Origin: Acidilobaceae archaeon
GTDB lineage: Archaea; Thermoproteota; Thermoprotei_A; Sulfolobales; Acidilobaceae
Length of the DNA: 7,912 nucleotides
Direction of reading: 5' to 3'
Assembly: GCA_027013765.1 (NCBI GenBank)
Contig: JALWGG010000233.1
Location: 1-7,912, forward strand
Positions 1-5,968 of the stretch are shown in pieces; position 1 is the stretch's first letter, and each line of letters begins with the position of its first letter. Below the pieces are notes generated by a model. The model did no database searches. It worked only from the letters and a program-made list of their open reading frames with translations, and had not been told where the DNA came from. A program made the position numbers and the translations under genes.

Positions 1-953
1 AAGACGTATACCAGGTCGATCACGAAGTTGGATACAAGGACCATGACAACGATGACAAGGAAGGCCCCCTGCATCAGGAAGTAGTCCTGGTTCTGTATAG
101 CCTGAAGCATCAAGTACCCCAGGCCAGGGTATGAGAACACAATCTCAGTAGTTATAGCCCCCGCCACCGCCAGCCCTATCTGGAGGGCTAGACCCGTTAT
201 CTGGGGTAGCATAGCATTCCTGAATGAGTACCTCAGTATCAACTCCCTGGGTGCTCCAAGGGCCTCCATATACCTGGAATAATTGGACTCCAGCTCATAG
301 ATGATCATGTTCCTCATCCCAATAGCCCAGCCGCCTAGCATAACAAGCAGTAGCGACAGGAATGGCAGGATCCAGTGCTTCAGGAAGTCCACTATGAATG
401 TGATGCTTAGGGAAGGCTCCAGCCCCGGGCTATAGGCCCCGGACGGAGGGAAGACTGGGATGACTACTGTGAATATCCATGCAAGCACAATGGCCATCCA
501 GAAGTAGGGGGAGGCTGTTAGGAAGTAGAAGACTGGCATGAGGATATTATCGAGCCTCTTATTGACTGAGGCCAGAGCCCCCAGCCAGTTACCGATGACC
601 CAGCTCACCACAACTGCAGGGACAATCAATACAATATCATACGGCAACGCCTCAAGGACGATATCCTCAACCTTCTTAGGATACATGTAGATGCTTACCC
701 CAAGATCCCCGTTTAGGAGGGCCCTCCAGAAGTTAAGGTATTGCTCATGCAACGGCCTATCGAGGCCGAAGGACTGCATGAAGTAGCTGTAAAGGACCTC
801 CGTGGACTCGGGCATCGTGGCGAACCTGGATAGGAGTAGCCCGATAGGGTCTCCCGGCATAAGCCTCGGTATCGCCCAGTTTAGTGTGACTGCAACGAAG
901 AAGGTCACTGCATACACCATTGCCTTCTTACCAATATAGCTGGCGAGCCCCAT
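1..953 (-). CDS. ABC transporter inner-membrane permease, DppB/OppB type (partial, C-terminus off the left edge)
   Basis: This is one of the two membrane subunits of an Opp/Dpp-family ABC importer; 317 residues are visible before the window ends. The N-terminus has a membrane helix (about residues 12-30) followed by the LMPGDP motif at 31-36, typical of DppB proteins. Further hydrophobic helices lie near 105-127, 138-166, 193-212, 252-275 and 297-316. The cytoplasmic EAA-type loop that contacts the ATPase is at about 226-250 (YMEALGAPRE then RNAMLP). The family normally ends with a short DPRxRY-like tail just after the last helix, so probably only 10-25 residues are missing. The ATG at 951-953 is preceded by GGGAGGGG (961-968) with 7-base spacing; an ATG at 968-970 is in another frame. 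It follows the solute-binding protein gene on the same strand in the usual order. The second permease and the ATPases should lie left of the window. Crenarchaeal members annotated as peptide transporters often carry sugars. Confidence 0.93.
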   Translation of the reverse strand, partial: MGLASYIGKKAMVYAVTFFVAVTLNWAIPRLMPGDPIGLLLSRFATMPESTEVLYSYFMQSFGLDRPLHEQYLNFWRALLNGDLGVSIYMYPKKVEDIVLEALPYDIVLIVPAVVVSWVIGNWLGALASVNKRLDNILMPVFYFLTASPYFWMAIVLAWIFTVVIPVFPPSGAYSPGLEPSLSITFIVDFLKHWILPFLSLLLVMLGGWAIGMRNMIIYELESNYSRYMEALGAPRELILRYSFRNAMLPQITGLALQIGLAVAGAITTEIVFSYPGLGYLMLQAIQNQDYFLMQGAFLVIVVMVLVSNFVIDLVYV

Positions 954-1072
954 CCAATAGCCCCTCCCATATTATAAATGTAATTATACGTTTAAATCCT
1001 TTCCTATATTCTATATAATTTAGAAAAAAAGAATATGAATTATTGGCATGATATCCATATAGTATTATTCTA
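954..1072 (-). promoter_or_regulatory. Spacer between solute-binding protein and permease, with candidate internal promoter
   Basis: This 119-base AT-rich spacer separates two genes that would normally be transcribed together. Reading the minus strand, a T-tract comes first (1024-1030). Two TATA-like stretches follow, ATTATATAG near 1010-1018 and ATTTAAAC at 990-997. The permease Shine-Dalgarno site is at 961-968. A start site about 25 bases after either box would leave a short leader containing the Shine-Dalgarno site. The layout suggests partial termination after the binding-protein gene plus a secondary promoter for the permease. In AT-rich sequence such boxes also arise by chance. Confidence 0.35.
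1022..1031 (-). terminator. Candidate T-tract terminator or attenuator after the solute-binding protein gene
   Basis: On the minus strand the sequence reads C, seven T, C about 43 bases after the TAA stop of the binding-protein gene. Archaeal transcription often terminates at T-runs without a stable hairpin, and no strong hairpin is seen here. Leaky termination would produce more binding protein than permease, as is usual for ABC importers. Confidence 0.4.
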
Positions 1073-3022
1073 TTACCTCCTCAGGTATAGTGCCGCCCCA
1101 ATTATTATTAATATTATTATGACTATGGCGGCTATCGTCAGTCCCCCGGCTCCTCCCTCCTCGGTCGTTGTAGTCTCGGGGGTCAGAGTCTTCGTGACCA
1201 CCTGGGTCTTCGTGATCGTCTGGGTCTTCACCTCTCCTCCAACTGTGACTGTAGTAGTCTCCACGATCTTCTTAGTCTCAGTGACCGCCGTTGGGCTGGT
1301 TGTTGTGACCTCCTTCTTAGCAGGCTTCAGGTTTAGGAGTGTTAGTACTCCCCCAAGCTGCCAGTTGCCTGGCCAGGTTACTGGGACCCCGTATGGGTTA
1401 TCCTCGCTGGGCCACCCGGTCCAGTATAGTGTTGACGCCTGGAACCAGAACCCGTTGTACCATAGTGGTATGTAGGGTAGGTCTCTTAGGAATATCTCTT
1501 GGAGCCTCCTGTATAGCTGCTTCAGCGTTGCCTCGTCATCCATCGGCGTCACGAGGATCTGGTCCATGATCCTCTGTACCTCGTCGTTGAAGTATCTCCC
1601 GAAGTTCCCGTTCCAGCTATTCTCTCCTATGGGTGGGGTGTCCCTGTAGAATAGCCAGTTGTACATGGTCCAGGGTGTTGGGGAGACGAAGCTGTTGAAG
1701 TTGTTTATGGCGAAGTCGAAGTGCCCCTTTGTCAGGTCGTCAAAGTACTTTGAGAAGTCGGGGAACTTTGGCTCTACATAGATGCCCACGGCGGCTAGGT
1801 TCTCTGATATGATCCTTATGGCCTCCATCCAGTCTGTCCAGCCGAATGGTACTATGATTGTTAGCTTGAGGACCTCCCCTTGGGGTGTCTCCCTGTAGCC
1901 GTCTCCATCTACGTCCTTGAATCCTAGCCTGTCTAGTATCTGCTTGGCCTTCTCTGGGTCATAGGTGAAGCCCATGGACTTGTCGAGGTCCTCTGCATAG
2001 TACTTCTGCCAGCTGGGTATTGGTAGGAAGCCTACTGAGTTGGACTTTATTACCGTGCCCTCGAATACCCTATTTATGATCTCGTCTACGTTGATCGCGT
2101 ATGCAACCGCCCTCCTGAACTCTGTAAGGTTCAGCGGGTACTTCTGGTTGTTTATGAATAGGAAGGCTACGTTTGCGGGTAGGTGGTATGGCTTATCCTT
2201 ATACCATGTATGTATGAAGTCATATTGCTGCACTAGCTGGGGGACTCCTGGGAGGAAGAAGTTGCTCCAGTCCAGCTCGCCCCTGACTAGCATTGCAAGG
2301 GCTACATTGTTGCTTGCAACCCTAAGGTACACGATGTACCTAGGCCCGGGGGTGCCGAAGATGTCTCTACCCCACCATTCGTCGTTGAACTCATAGACCA
2401 CCTGGTTCTGGTCATAGCTCTTCAGCTTATACATTCCAGAGCCTATCGGGTTGGTGTTTGCCTCCTCCAGGGGCTTGTCTATCTTACTCCATATGTGTTC
2501 TGGTATTATGTATATCGTGTATAGGTAGTAGGTCCATTCGGGGTAGTGGGGCTCCTTGAATATGAACCTGACTGTTTTGCCATCCACAACCTCTATAGAG
2601 TCGAGCCAGTTCCAGATGCTGGAGTAGTATATGCCGTCATGCTGCTTAGCATACTCGAAGGTGAACTTGACATCATCAGCAGTCAACGGGGCCCCGTCCT
2701 GCCACTTCGCATCCCTGAGCTTCACCTCATAAACATTACTGCTAACCCACTTACCAGACTCGGCAAGCCATGGAATGAACTCGTCGCTCACGGGGTTGTA
2801 GAGGAATAGGGGCTCATATATCAGGCCTACGGCACCGGTTGCAGCAGCCCAGGGAGTTAGCGGGTTGAAGTTGCTGGGGGGAGCCCATAGGCCTCCTCCA
2901 ATGTAAATGGTCTGGTCCCGGGGGAGCTTCTCTGCAAGAGTTACAGGACCCAGCAGGGGCATTAGGATTGTGAGTATTAGGAGGGTTGATGCCACATATC
3001 TATAGGCTGCCCTCCCATGCAA
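1073..3022 (-). CDS. Membrane-anchored solute-binding protein, family 5 (Opp/Dpp type), probably for oligosaccharides
   Basis: A 649-residue extracellular substrate-binding protein of an ABC importer. Residues 1-30 form a signal peptide: charged start, hydrophobic core at about 10-29, probable cleavage near TLA/EK. The SBP_bac_5 fold follows, with YEPLFLY near 69-75, a PWLAES segment, then the family hallmark YEVKLRDAKWQDG and LTADDVKF (98-120). The mature domain runs to about 565. Next come a Thr-rich linker (about 571-623) and one hydrophobic helix (628-647) ending in Arg-Arg, so the protein is anchored at the outer face of the membrane. This signal peptide-lobe-linker-anchor plan is known for crenarchaeal Opp-family sugar-binding proteins such as the cellobiose binder of Sulfolobus. 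The start is TTG: an exact AGGTGA lies 7 bases before it, and the nearby ATG at 3016-3018 is out of frame. The permease follows on the same strand, and a GH1 glycosidase diverges from it. The sugar role is inferred from that neighbour; a peptide ligand is not excluded. Confidence 0.93.
   Translation of the reverse strand: MHGRAAYRYVASTLLILTILMPLLGPVTLAEKLPRDQTIYIGGGLWAPPSNFNPLTPWAAATGAVGLIYEPLFLYNPVSDEFIPWLAESGKWVSSNVYEVKLRDAKWQDGAPLTADDVKFTFEYAKQHDGIYYSSIWNWLDSIEVVDGKTVRFIFKEPHYPEWTYYLYTIYIIPEHIWSKIDKPLEEANTNPIGSGMYKLKSYDQNQVVYEFNDEWWGRDIFGTPGPRYIVYLRVASNNVALAMLVRGELDWSNFFLPGVPQLVQQYDFIHTWYKDKPYHLPANVAFLFINNQKYPLNLTEFRRAVAYAINVDEIINRVFEGTVIKSNSVGFLPIPSWQKYYAEDLDKSMGFTYDPEKAKQILDRLGFKDVDGDGYRETPQGEVLKLTIIVPFGWTDWMEAIRIISENLAAVGIYVEPKFPDFSKYFDDLTKGHFDFAINNFNSFVSPTPWTMYNWLFYRDTPPIGENSWNGNFGRYFNDEVQRIMDQILVTPMDDEATLKQLYRRLQEIFLRDLPYIPLWYNGFWFQASTLYWTGWPSEDNPYGVPVTWPGNWQLGGVLTLLNLKPAKKEVTTTSPTAVTETKKIVETTTVTVGGEVKTQTITKTQVVTKTLTPETTTTEEGGAGGLTIAAIVIIILIIIGAALYLRR
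1188..1229 (-). repeat. 18-bp tandem repeat coding for part of the Thr-rich linker
   Basis: Two adjacent 18-bp units (1188-1205 and 1206-1223) match at 15 of 18 positions, and a partial third unit starts at 1224. They encode the hexapeptides KTQTIT and KTQVVT followed by KTLT in the linker before the membrane anchor. This looks like in-frame duplication that sets linker length. Confidence 0.7.
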
Positions 3023-3029
3023 GAGCCCT

Positions 3030-3035
3030 TCACCT
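3030..3035 (-). promoter_or_regulatory. Shine-Dalgarno site that fixes the TTG start of the solute-binding protein
   Basis: AGGTGA on the minus strand sits 7 bases before TTG at 3020-3022. It matches the anti-Shine-Dalgarno end of archaeal 16S rRNA. No ATG start in this frame gives an intact signal peptide, so the TTG call rests on this site. Confidence 0.75.
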
Positions 3036-3084
3036 AATATTAAGCAACTATTATAAAAATATATGATATACCAGGCTTTAATAA

Positions 3085-3097
3085 GTTTATATAAAAA
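3085..3097 (-). promoter_or_regulatory. Candidate TATA box for the solute-binding protein gene
   Basis: The minus strand reads TTTTTATATAAAC here, close to the crenarchaeal TATA consensus. A start about 25 bases downstream would fall near 3065. The leader would then be about 40 bases and would contain the AGGTGA site. A second AT-rich box near 3050-3060 would start the transcript too late to include that site, so this one is preferred. Confidence 0.5.
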
Positions 3098-3119
3098 CTA
3101 GCATATATGGTTATAGCTA

Positions 3120-3139
3120 TATAAACTTATAAGTTTATA
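3120..3139. promoter_or_regulatory. Perfect 20-bp palindrome, candidate operator of the divergent promoter region
   Basis: TATAAACTTATAAGTTTATA is identical to its reverse complement over all 20 bases. It ends five bases before the TATA box of the glycosidase gene, where a transcription factor could act on TBP/TFB recruitment. Its 11-base half ATAAGTTTATA (3129-3139) recurs exactly at 3081-3091, overlapping the TATA box of the oppositely directed binding-protein gene. A dimeric helix-turn-helix regulator that reads one sequence at both promoters would explain this. The elements are pure A/T apart from one C or G per half, so chance and TATA-like composition must be considered. Confidence 0.45.
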
Positions 3140-3142
3140 GAA

Positions 3143-3153
3143 GATTTATAAAG
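3143..3153 (+). promoter_or_regulatory. Candidate TATA box for the GH1 glycosidase gene
   Basis: GATTTATAAAG matches the crenarchaeal TATA consensus. A start about 25 bases downstream would be near 3173, giving a leader of about 10 bases with the GGGGGGA ribosome-binding stretch (3174-3180) at its very beginning. Confidence 0.55.
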
Positions 3154-3183
3154 ACCAGTGAGTAAACATGTAAGGGGGGATAT

Positions 3184-4710
3184 ATGGTAATGCTTCCAGA
3201 GGGCTTCCTGTGGGGCGTATCATCGTCATCATTCCAATTCGAGATGGGTGATAGGTATAGGAGGAATATAGACCCTAACAGCGACTGGTGGCACTGGGTA
3301 AGGGATAAGCATAACATTAGGAAGGGGCTTGTGAGCGGGGACCTGCCAGAGGACGGGGTCAACTATGCAGAGCTATATCATATAGATCATACCATAGCGA
3401 GCGAGCTGGGGCTAAACGTCTATAGGATCCAGGTTGAGTGGAGCAGAATATTCCCCTGCAGTACAAGGCATATAGAGGTTGATGTGGAGAGGGACGGCTC
3501 GGGCCTCATAAAGAGGGTTAAGCTTGATAAGAGCGTTATGGAGGAGCTGGATCAGGCCGCTAACCATAGCGAGCTTGAGAGGTATAGGGATATAATCGAG
3601 GACCTCAGGGGGAAGGGTTTCAAGGTGATAGTAAACCTCCTCCACTTCACAATGCCAATATGGATCCACGACCCTATACGGGCCCGTGACACAAACCTAT
3701 CAAAGGGGCCGCTGGGGATAGTGGGCGAGGATTTCATTGTAGAATTCACTAAATTCGTCGGATACGTTGCATGGAAGCTGGGAGACCTTGTGGATATGTG
3801 GTCCATATATAATGAGCCCATGGTCCTCGTGGAGCTCGGGTATATGGCGCCCTTCCTAGGATTCCCGCCCGGGGTGTATGATACCAATGCAGCCGCCCGG
3901 GGCCTAAAGAACCTTATAGTAGCATATGCCAGGGCCTATGACGCGATAAGGGAGTGGGACACAGTCGAGGCTGGGGGCTGGGGTGTAGGCCCGGCTAGTA
4001 TAGGTATCATACATAACATCATACCAGCATACCCCCTAGACCCTGAGAGGGATTATGAGGCTAGCGAGACATACAACTACTTCCACAACGAGTTGATACT
4101 AGATGCATGGAGTAACGGGTTATTCGACTACCACCTAGACGGTAATAGGGATAAGGTAAGCCATCTAGCTGGCAGGATGGACTGGATAGGGCTGAACTAT
4201 TATACAAGGATCGTTGCAAGGACTGGGGAGAAGAGTGTACCCGGGATCCCCGTGCTAAGGTTCGAGGGTGTCGAGGGGTTTGGTTATGCATGCATACCCA
4301 ACTCCCTATCGAAGCATGGCAGGCCGTGCGACGACTTCGGGTGGGAGATGTATCCTGAGGGGTTCTATGACGCTATAAAATTCGTCTCAAGGTACAATGT
4401 GCCCGTATATGTAACGGAGAACGGTACTGCCGATGCAGGCGACTATTACAGGCCCAGGTACCTCGTGTCCCATATAAGGGCCATGGAGCAGGCCGTGGAT
4501 GAGGGGTATAGGGTACATGGATACATGCACTGGGCACTTACAGATAACTATGAGTGGGCCAGGGGGTTCAGGCTGAAGTTCGGCCTCTACAGCGTGGACC
4601 TGATTACAAAGGAGAGGTCCCCCAGGCGTAGTGCTAAAATATATTCCCGCATAGTTAAATCTAACGGGGTGCCAAGGGACCTCTTGAACTTATCCATGCT
4701 TGAGGGGTGA
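3184..4710 (+). CDS. GH1 beta-glycosidase, LacS-type archaeal family
   Basis: A cytoplasmic retaining beta-glycosidase (broad beta-glucosidase/beta-galactosidase type), 508 residues against 489 for Sulfolobus LacS. Family marks in order: FQFEMG with Gln18 for sugar binding, VEWSRIFP (85-91), HDPIR (162-166), YNEP with acid/base Glu211, RMDWIGLNYYTR (331-342), DFGWEMYPEG (384-393), YVTENG with nucleophile Glu412, and HWALTDNYEWARGF with Trp450, Glu457 and Trp458. The Glu457-Trp458 pair indicates an unphosphorylated sugar, which fits ABC import rather than a PTS. Where the family has HW, this protein has His154-Phe155. There is no signal peptide, so it acts on imported sugar. The ATG at 3184 places Gln18 at the same number as in LacS; an in-frame ATG at 3190 has better spacing (9 bases against 3) from the GGGGGGA site, so the first two residues are uncertain. 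It diverges from the binding-protein gene, and its TGA overlaps the next gene's ATG. Substrate is inferred from family and context. Confidence 0.96.
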   Translation: MVMLPEGFLWGVSSSSFQFEMGDRYRRNIDPNSDWWHWVRDKHNIRKGLVSGDLPEDGVNYAELYHIDHTIASELGLNVYRIQVEWSRIFPCSTRHIEVDVERDGSGLIKRVKLDKSVMEELDQAANHSELERYRDIIEDLRGKGFKVIVNLLHFTMPIWIHDPIRARDTNLSKGPLGIVGEDFIVEFTKFVGYVAWKLGDLVDMWSIYNEPMVLVELGYMAPFLGFPPGVYDTNAAARGLKNLIVAYARAYDAIREWDTVEAGGWGVGPASIGIIHNIIPAYPLDPERDYEASETYNYFHNELILDAWSNGLFDYHLDGNRDKVSHLAGRMDWIGLNYYTRIVARTGEKSVPGIPVLRFEGVEGFGYACIPNSLSKHGRPCDDFGWEMYPEGFYDAIKFVSRYNVPVYVTENGTADAGDYYRPRYLVSHIRAMEQAVDEGYRVHGYMHWALTDNYEWARGFRLKFGLYSVDLITKERSPRRSAKIYSRIVKSNGVPRDLLNLSMLEG

Positions 4711-4943
4711 TGCAAGGATTGAAGACCATCGCGGTAGATGAGGAGACGTGGAACAAGCTCAGGATACTTAGGGAGAAGCTTAAGGCCAAGTCATATGACG
4801 AGGTCATACAACTACTGATCGAGGCGTGGAAGAACGCCGAGGTTGATAGAGCGTTAAGCTCCCTCCAGATACCGGATGACATAGCTGAGGACCTAATATC
4901 CCTAATAGACTCAAGTAAGAGGAAGGGCACGGGGCGGTCGTGA
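4710..4943 (+). CDS. VapB-like antitoxin (ribbon-helix-helix-like)
   Basis: A small protein of 77 residues from this ATG, resembling archaeal VapB-type antitoxins. Its core, KTIAVDEETWNKLRILRE then SYDEVIQLLIEAW, shows the short N-terminal strand followed by two helices expected of a DNA-binding dimer. The charged tail would wrap the toxin. It lies immediately before a PIN-domain gene. The ATG overlaps the glycosidase TGA as TGATG; a GTG at 4707 is also in frame. A third option is TTG at 4719: the GGGGTGA at 4704-4710 lies 8 bases before it, and the product would begin MKTIAVDEE, the usual opening of this family (74 residues). The TTG start may therefore be the true one. The pair probably represses its own expression, but no separate promoter is evident here, so it may be co-transcribed with the glycosidase. 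Confidence 0.78.
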   Translation: MQGLKTIAVDEETWNKLRILREKLKAKSYDEVIQLLIEAWKNAEVDRALSSLQIPDDIAEDLISLIDSSKRKGTGRS

Positions 4944-5411
4944 TTGACGAAGCCCAGCTCGGCGCTGATGGATTCCAAGGCGCTTGCATGGCTACATGCC
5001 AAGGGCAGAGATAACGTCTTGAAGCTGGTGTTGAGCCAGGTAGAGGTCTACGTGTCTGCTTTAAGCATATATGAGCTATTATCCGCAATGTCATACTACG
5101 GTCTCGGGGACCCTAAGACGCTTTCAGGTGTAATGGAGAAGATATACCACATACTCTACCCCGACAGGGAGGTTATAGCGATGGCCGCCAGCATAAATGC
5201 AGACTTGATGCACAAGGGTGTTATACACAATGACACCGATATCATAGTAGTGGCTACAGCCCTCAGACACGGTCTGCCCCTCATAACCGCGGACCCGGAC
5301 AGGTATAGCATATTCAAGCCCTATGGGCTAGTAGTGTATAGGCTCGATAAGCTAGTCAAGGACCTTGAGGAGGAGTTGCAGGCCAGGATCATGGAGGAAA
5401 GAGTCCACTAG
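4944..5411 (+). CDS. PIN-domain ribonuclease, VapC-like toxin
   Basis: A 155-residue protein with the PIN-domain layout, a Mg-dependent single-strand RNase fold. The acidic residues are Asp10 after the first strand (SSALMD), Glu44 in SIYELLSA, Asp99 in DIIVVATAL and Asp117 in LITADPD. Length and order fit VapC toxins, which cleave RNA until bound by VapB. The start TTG directly follows the antitoxin TGA (4941-4943) in the same frame, with no gap. The next start, ATG at 4968, would remove the first beta strand, so TTG is preferred. The preceding Shine-Dalgarno is weak (GGGGCGG near 4931-4937), suggesting translation coupled to the antitoxin. The tail after about residue 133 is a charged helix. 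It could instead be a house-keeping PIN nuclease, but the neighbour makes VapC likelier. It converges on the CBS gene 48 bases away. Confidence 0.85.
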   Translation: MTKPSSALMDSKALAWLHAKGRDNVLKLVLSQVEVYVSALSIYELLSAMSYYGLGDPKTLSGVMEKIYHILYPDREVIAMAASINADLMHKGVIHNDTDIIVVATALRHGLPLITADPDRYSIFKPYGLVVYRLDKLVKDLEEELQARIMEERVH

Positions 5412-5439
5412 CATTATAGGGCGGCTGGCACACGCTGTA

Positions 5440-5451
5440 TACAGGCCTGTA
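5440..5451. other. 12-bp palindrome between convergent genes
   Basis: TACAGGCCTGTA is a perfect palindrome in the 48-base gap between the convergent toxin and CBS genes. Its position would suit a bidirectional transcription end, but it has no loop and no adjacent T-run. Its function is unknown. Confidence 0.3.
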
Positions 5452-5459
5452 GTCCTGCT

Positions 5460-5849
5460 TTAGATCAGTGCATACTCGATATCCCTCAGGCTGAGTATGC
5501 CTATTAGCCTCCCCTGCTCATCAACAACTGGCAGGTGCCTTATGTTAAACCTGCTCATAAGGTATAGGGCCTGCGAAAGGGTCTCAGCCTCCCTAATGAC
5601 GACTAGGTTGCGCGTCATAATATCGGATACAGGTATAGATGTAGGCCTCTCCTCTGCTATAACCTTCCACACCAGGTCCCTCTCAGTTATTATTCCAACA
5701 AGCCTCTCCTCATCCACAACTGGCAGTGCACTCACGCCCAGCTCTCTCATTAGCCTAGCAGCCTCTAAGACGCTGGTTCTAGGGGTAACTGCTATGGGGT
5801 TCCTAGTCATTACATCACCAACCCTACTCTCATCAAGGGTCCTAACCAT
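5460..5849 (-). CDS. Two-CBS-domain protein
   Basis: A 129-residue stand-alone CBS pair (Bateman module). The first domain spans about residues 9-65 (VGDVMTRNPIAV, then GVSALPVVD, then GIITERDL). The second spans 74-127 (VSDIMTRNLVVI, then NIRHLPVVD, then GILSLRDI). Such modules bind adenine nucleotides such as AMP, ATP or SAM in the cleft between domains and act as sensors. No catalytic or DNA-binding domain is attached, so the partner is unknown. The ATG start is supported by GAGGTGGA (5855-5862) with good spacing. The gene is divergent from the phosphatase gene, sharing a 119-base region with it, and convergent with the PIN gene. The length is normal for a single CBS pair and the protein appears intact. 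Confidence 0.92.
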   Translation of the reverse strand: MVRTLDESRVGDVMTRNPIAVTPRTSVLEAARLMRELGVSALPVVDEERLVGIITERDLVWKVIAEERPTSIPVSDIMTRNLVVIREAETLSQALYLMSRFNIRHLPVVDEQGRLIGILSLRDIEYALI

Positions 5850-5888
5850 ACCAGTCCACCTCGGGGAGAGCGTCTAGCATACTATCTA

Positions 5889-5902
5889 CATTATATAATA
5901 TA
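5889..5902 (-). promoter_or_regulatory. Candidate TATA box for the CBS gene
   Basis: The minus strand reads TATTATATAATG across this AT-only island. A start about 25 bases downstream, near 5870, gives a short leader containing the GAGGTGGA site. Confidence 0.5.
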
Positions 5903-5915
5903 GAGGATCCAGCCC

Positions 5916-5927
5916 CCTTATATAAGG
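5916..5927 (+). promoter_or_regulatory. Candidate TATA box for the HAD phosphatase gene
   Basis: CCTTATATAAGG is a 12-bp palindrome with a TTATATAA core. A start about 25 bases downstream, near 5946-5950, leaves a leader of about 20 bases that includes GGAGGAAGG (5954-5962) before the ATG at 5969. It lies back to back with the CBS TATA box, 13-17 bases away. Confidence 0.55.
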
Positions 5928-5968
5928 CCCTACACCGATCCCAGGCTTGCAGTGGAGGAAGGAACTGT

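Noticed and set aside
1035..1475. Plus-strand open frame of 146 codons rich in Val, Ser and Thr
   Set aside because: It is antisense to the Thr-rich linker and C-terminal lobe of the binding protein. The composition follows from that coding strand, and there is no ribosome-binding site or recognisable domain.
3112..3121. TATAGCTATA palindrome in the divergent spacer
   Set aside because: A 10-bp AT-rich palindrome is expected by chance in this composition. It has no second copy and no clear place relative to a promoter.
4707..5411. Single selenoprotein-like or readthrough gene across the in-frame TGA
   Set aside because: The two halves match separate antitoxin and toxin families, selenocysteine use is not known in Crenarchaea, and no selenocysteine-insertion-type hairpin was seen after the TGA.
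5497..5877. Plus-strand open frame of 126 codons opposite the CBS gene
   Set aside because: The minus-strand CBS reading has two clear domains, a good start and a promoter. The opposite frame has no known features.
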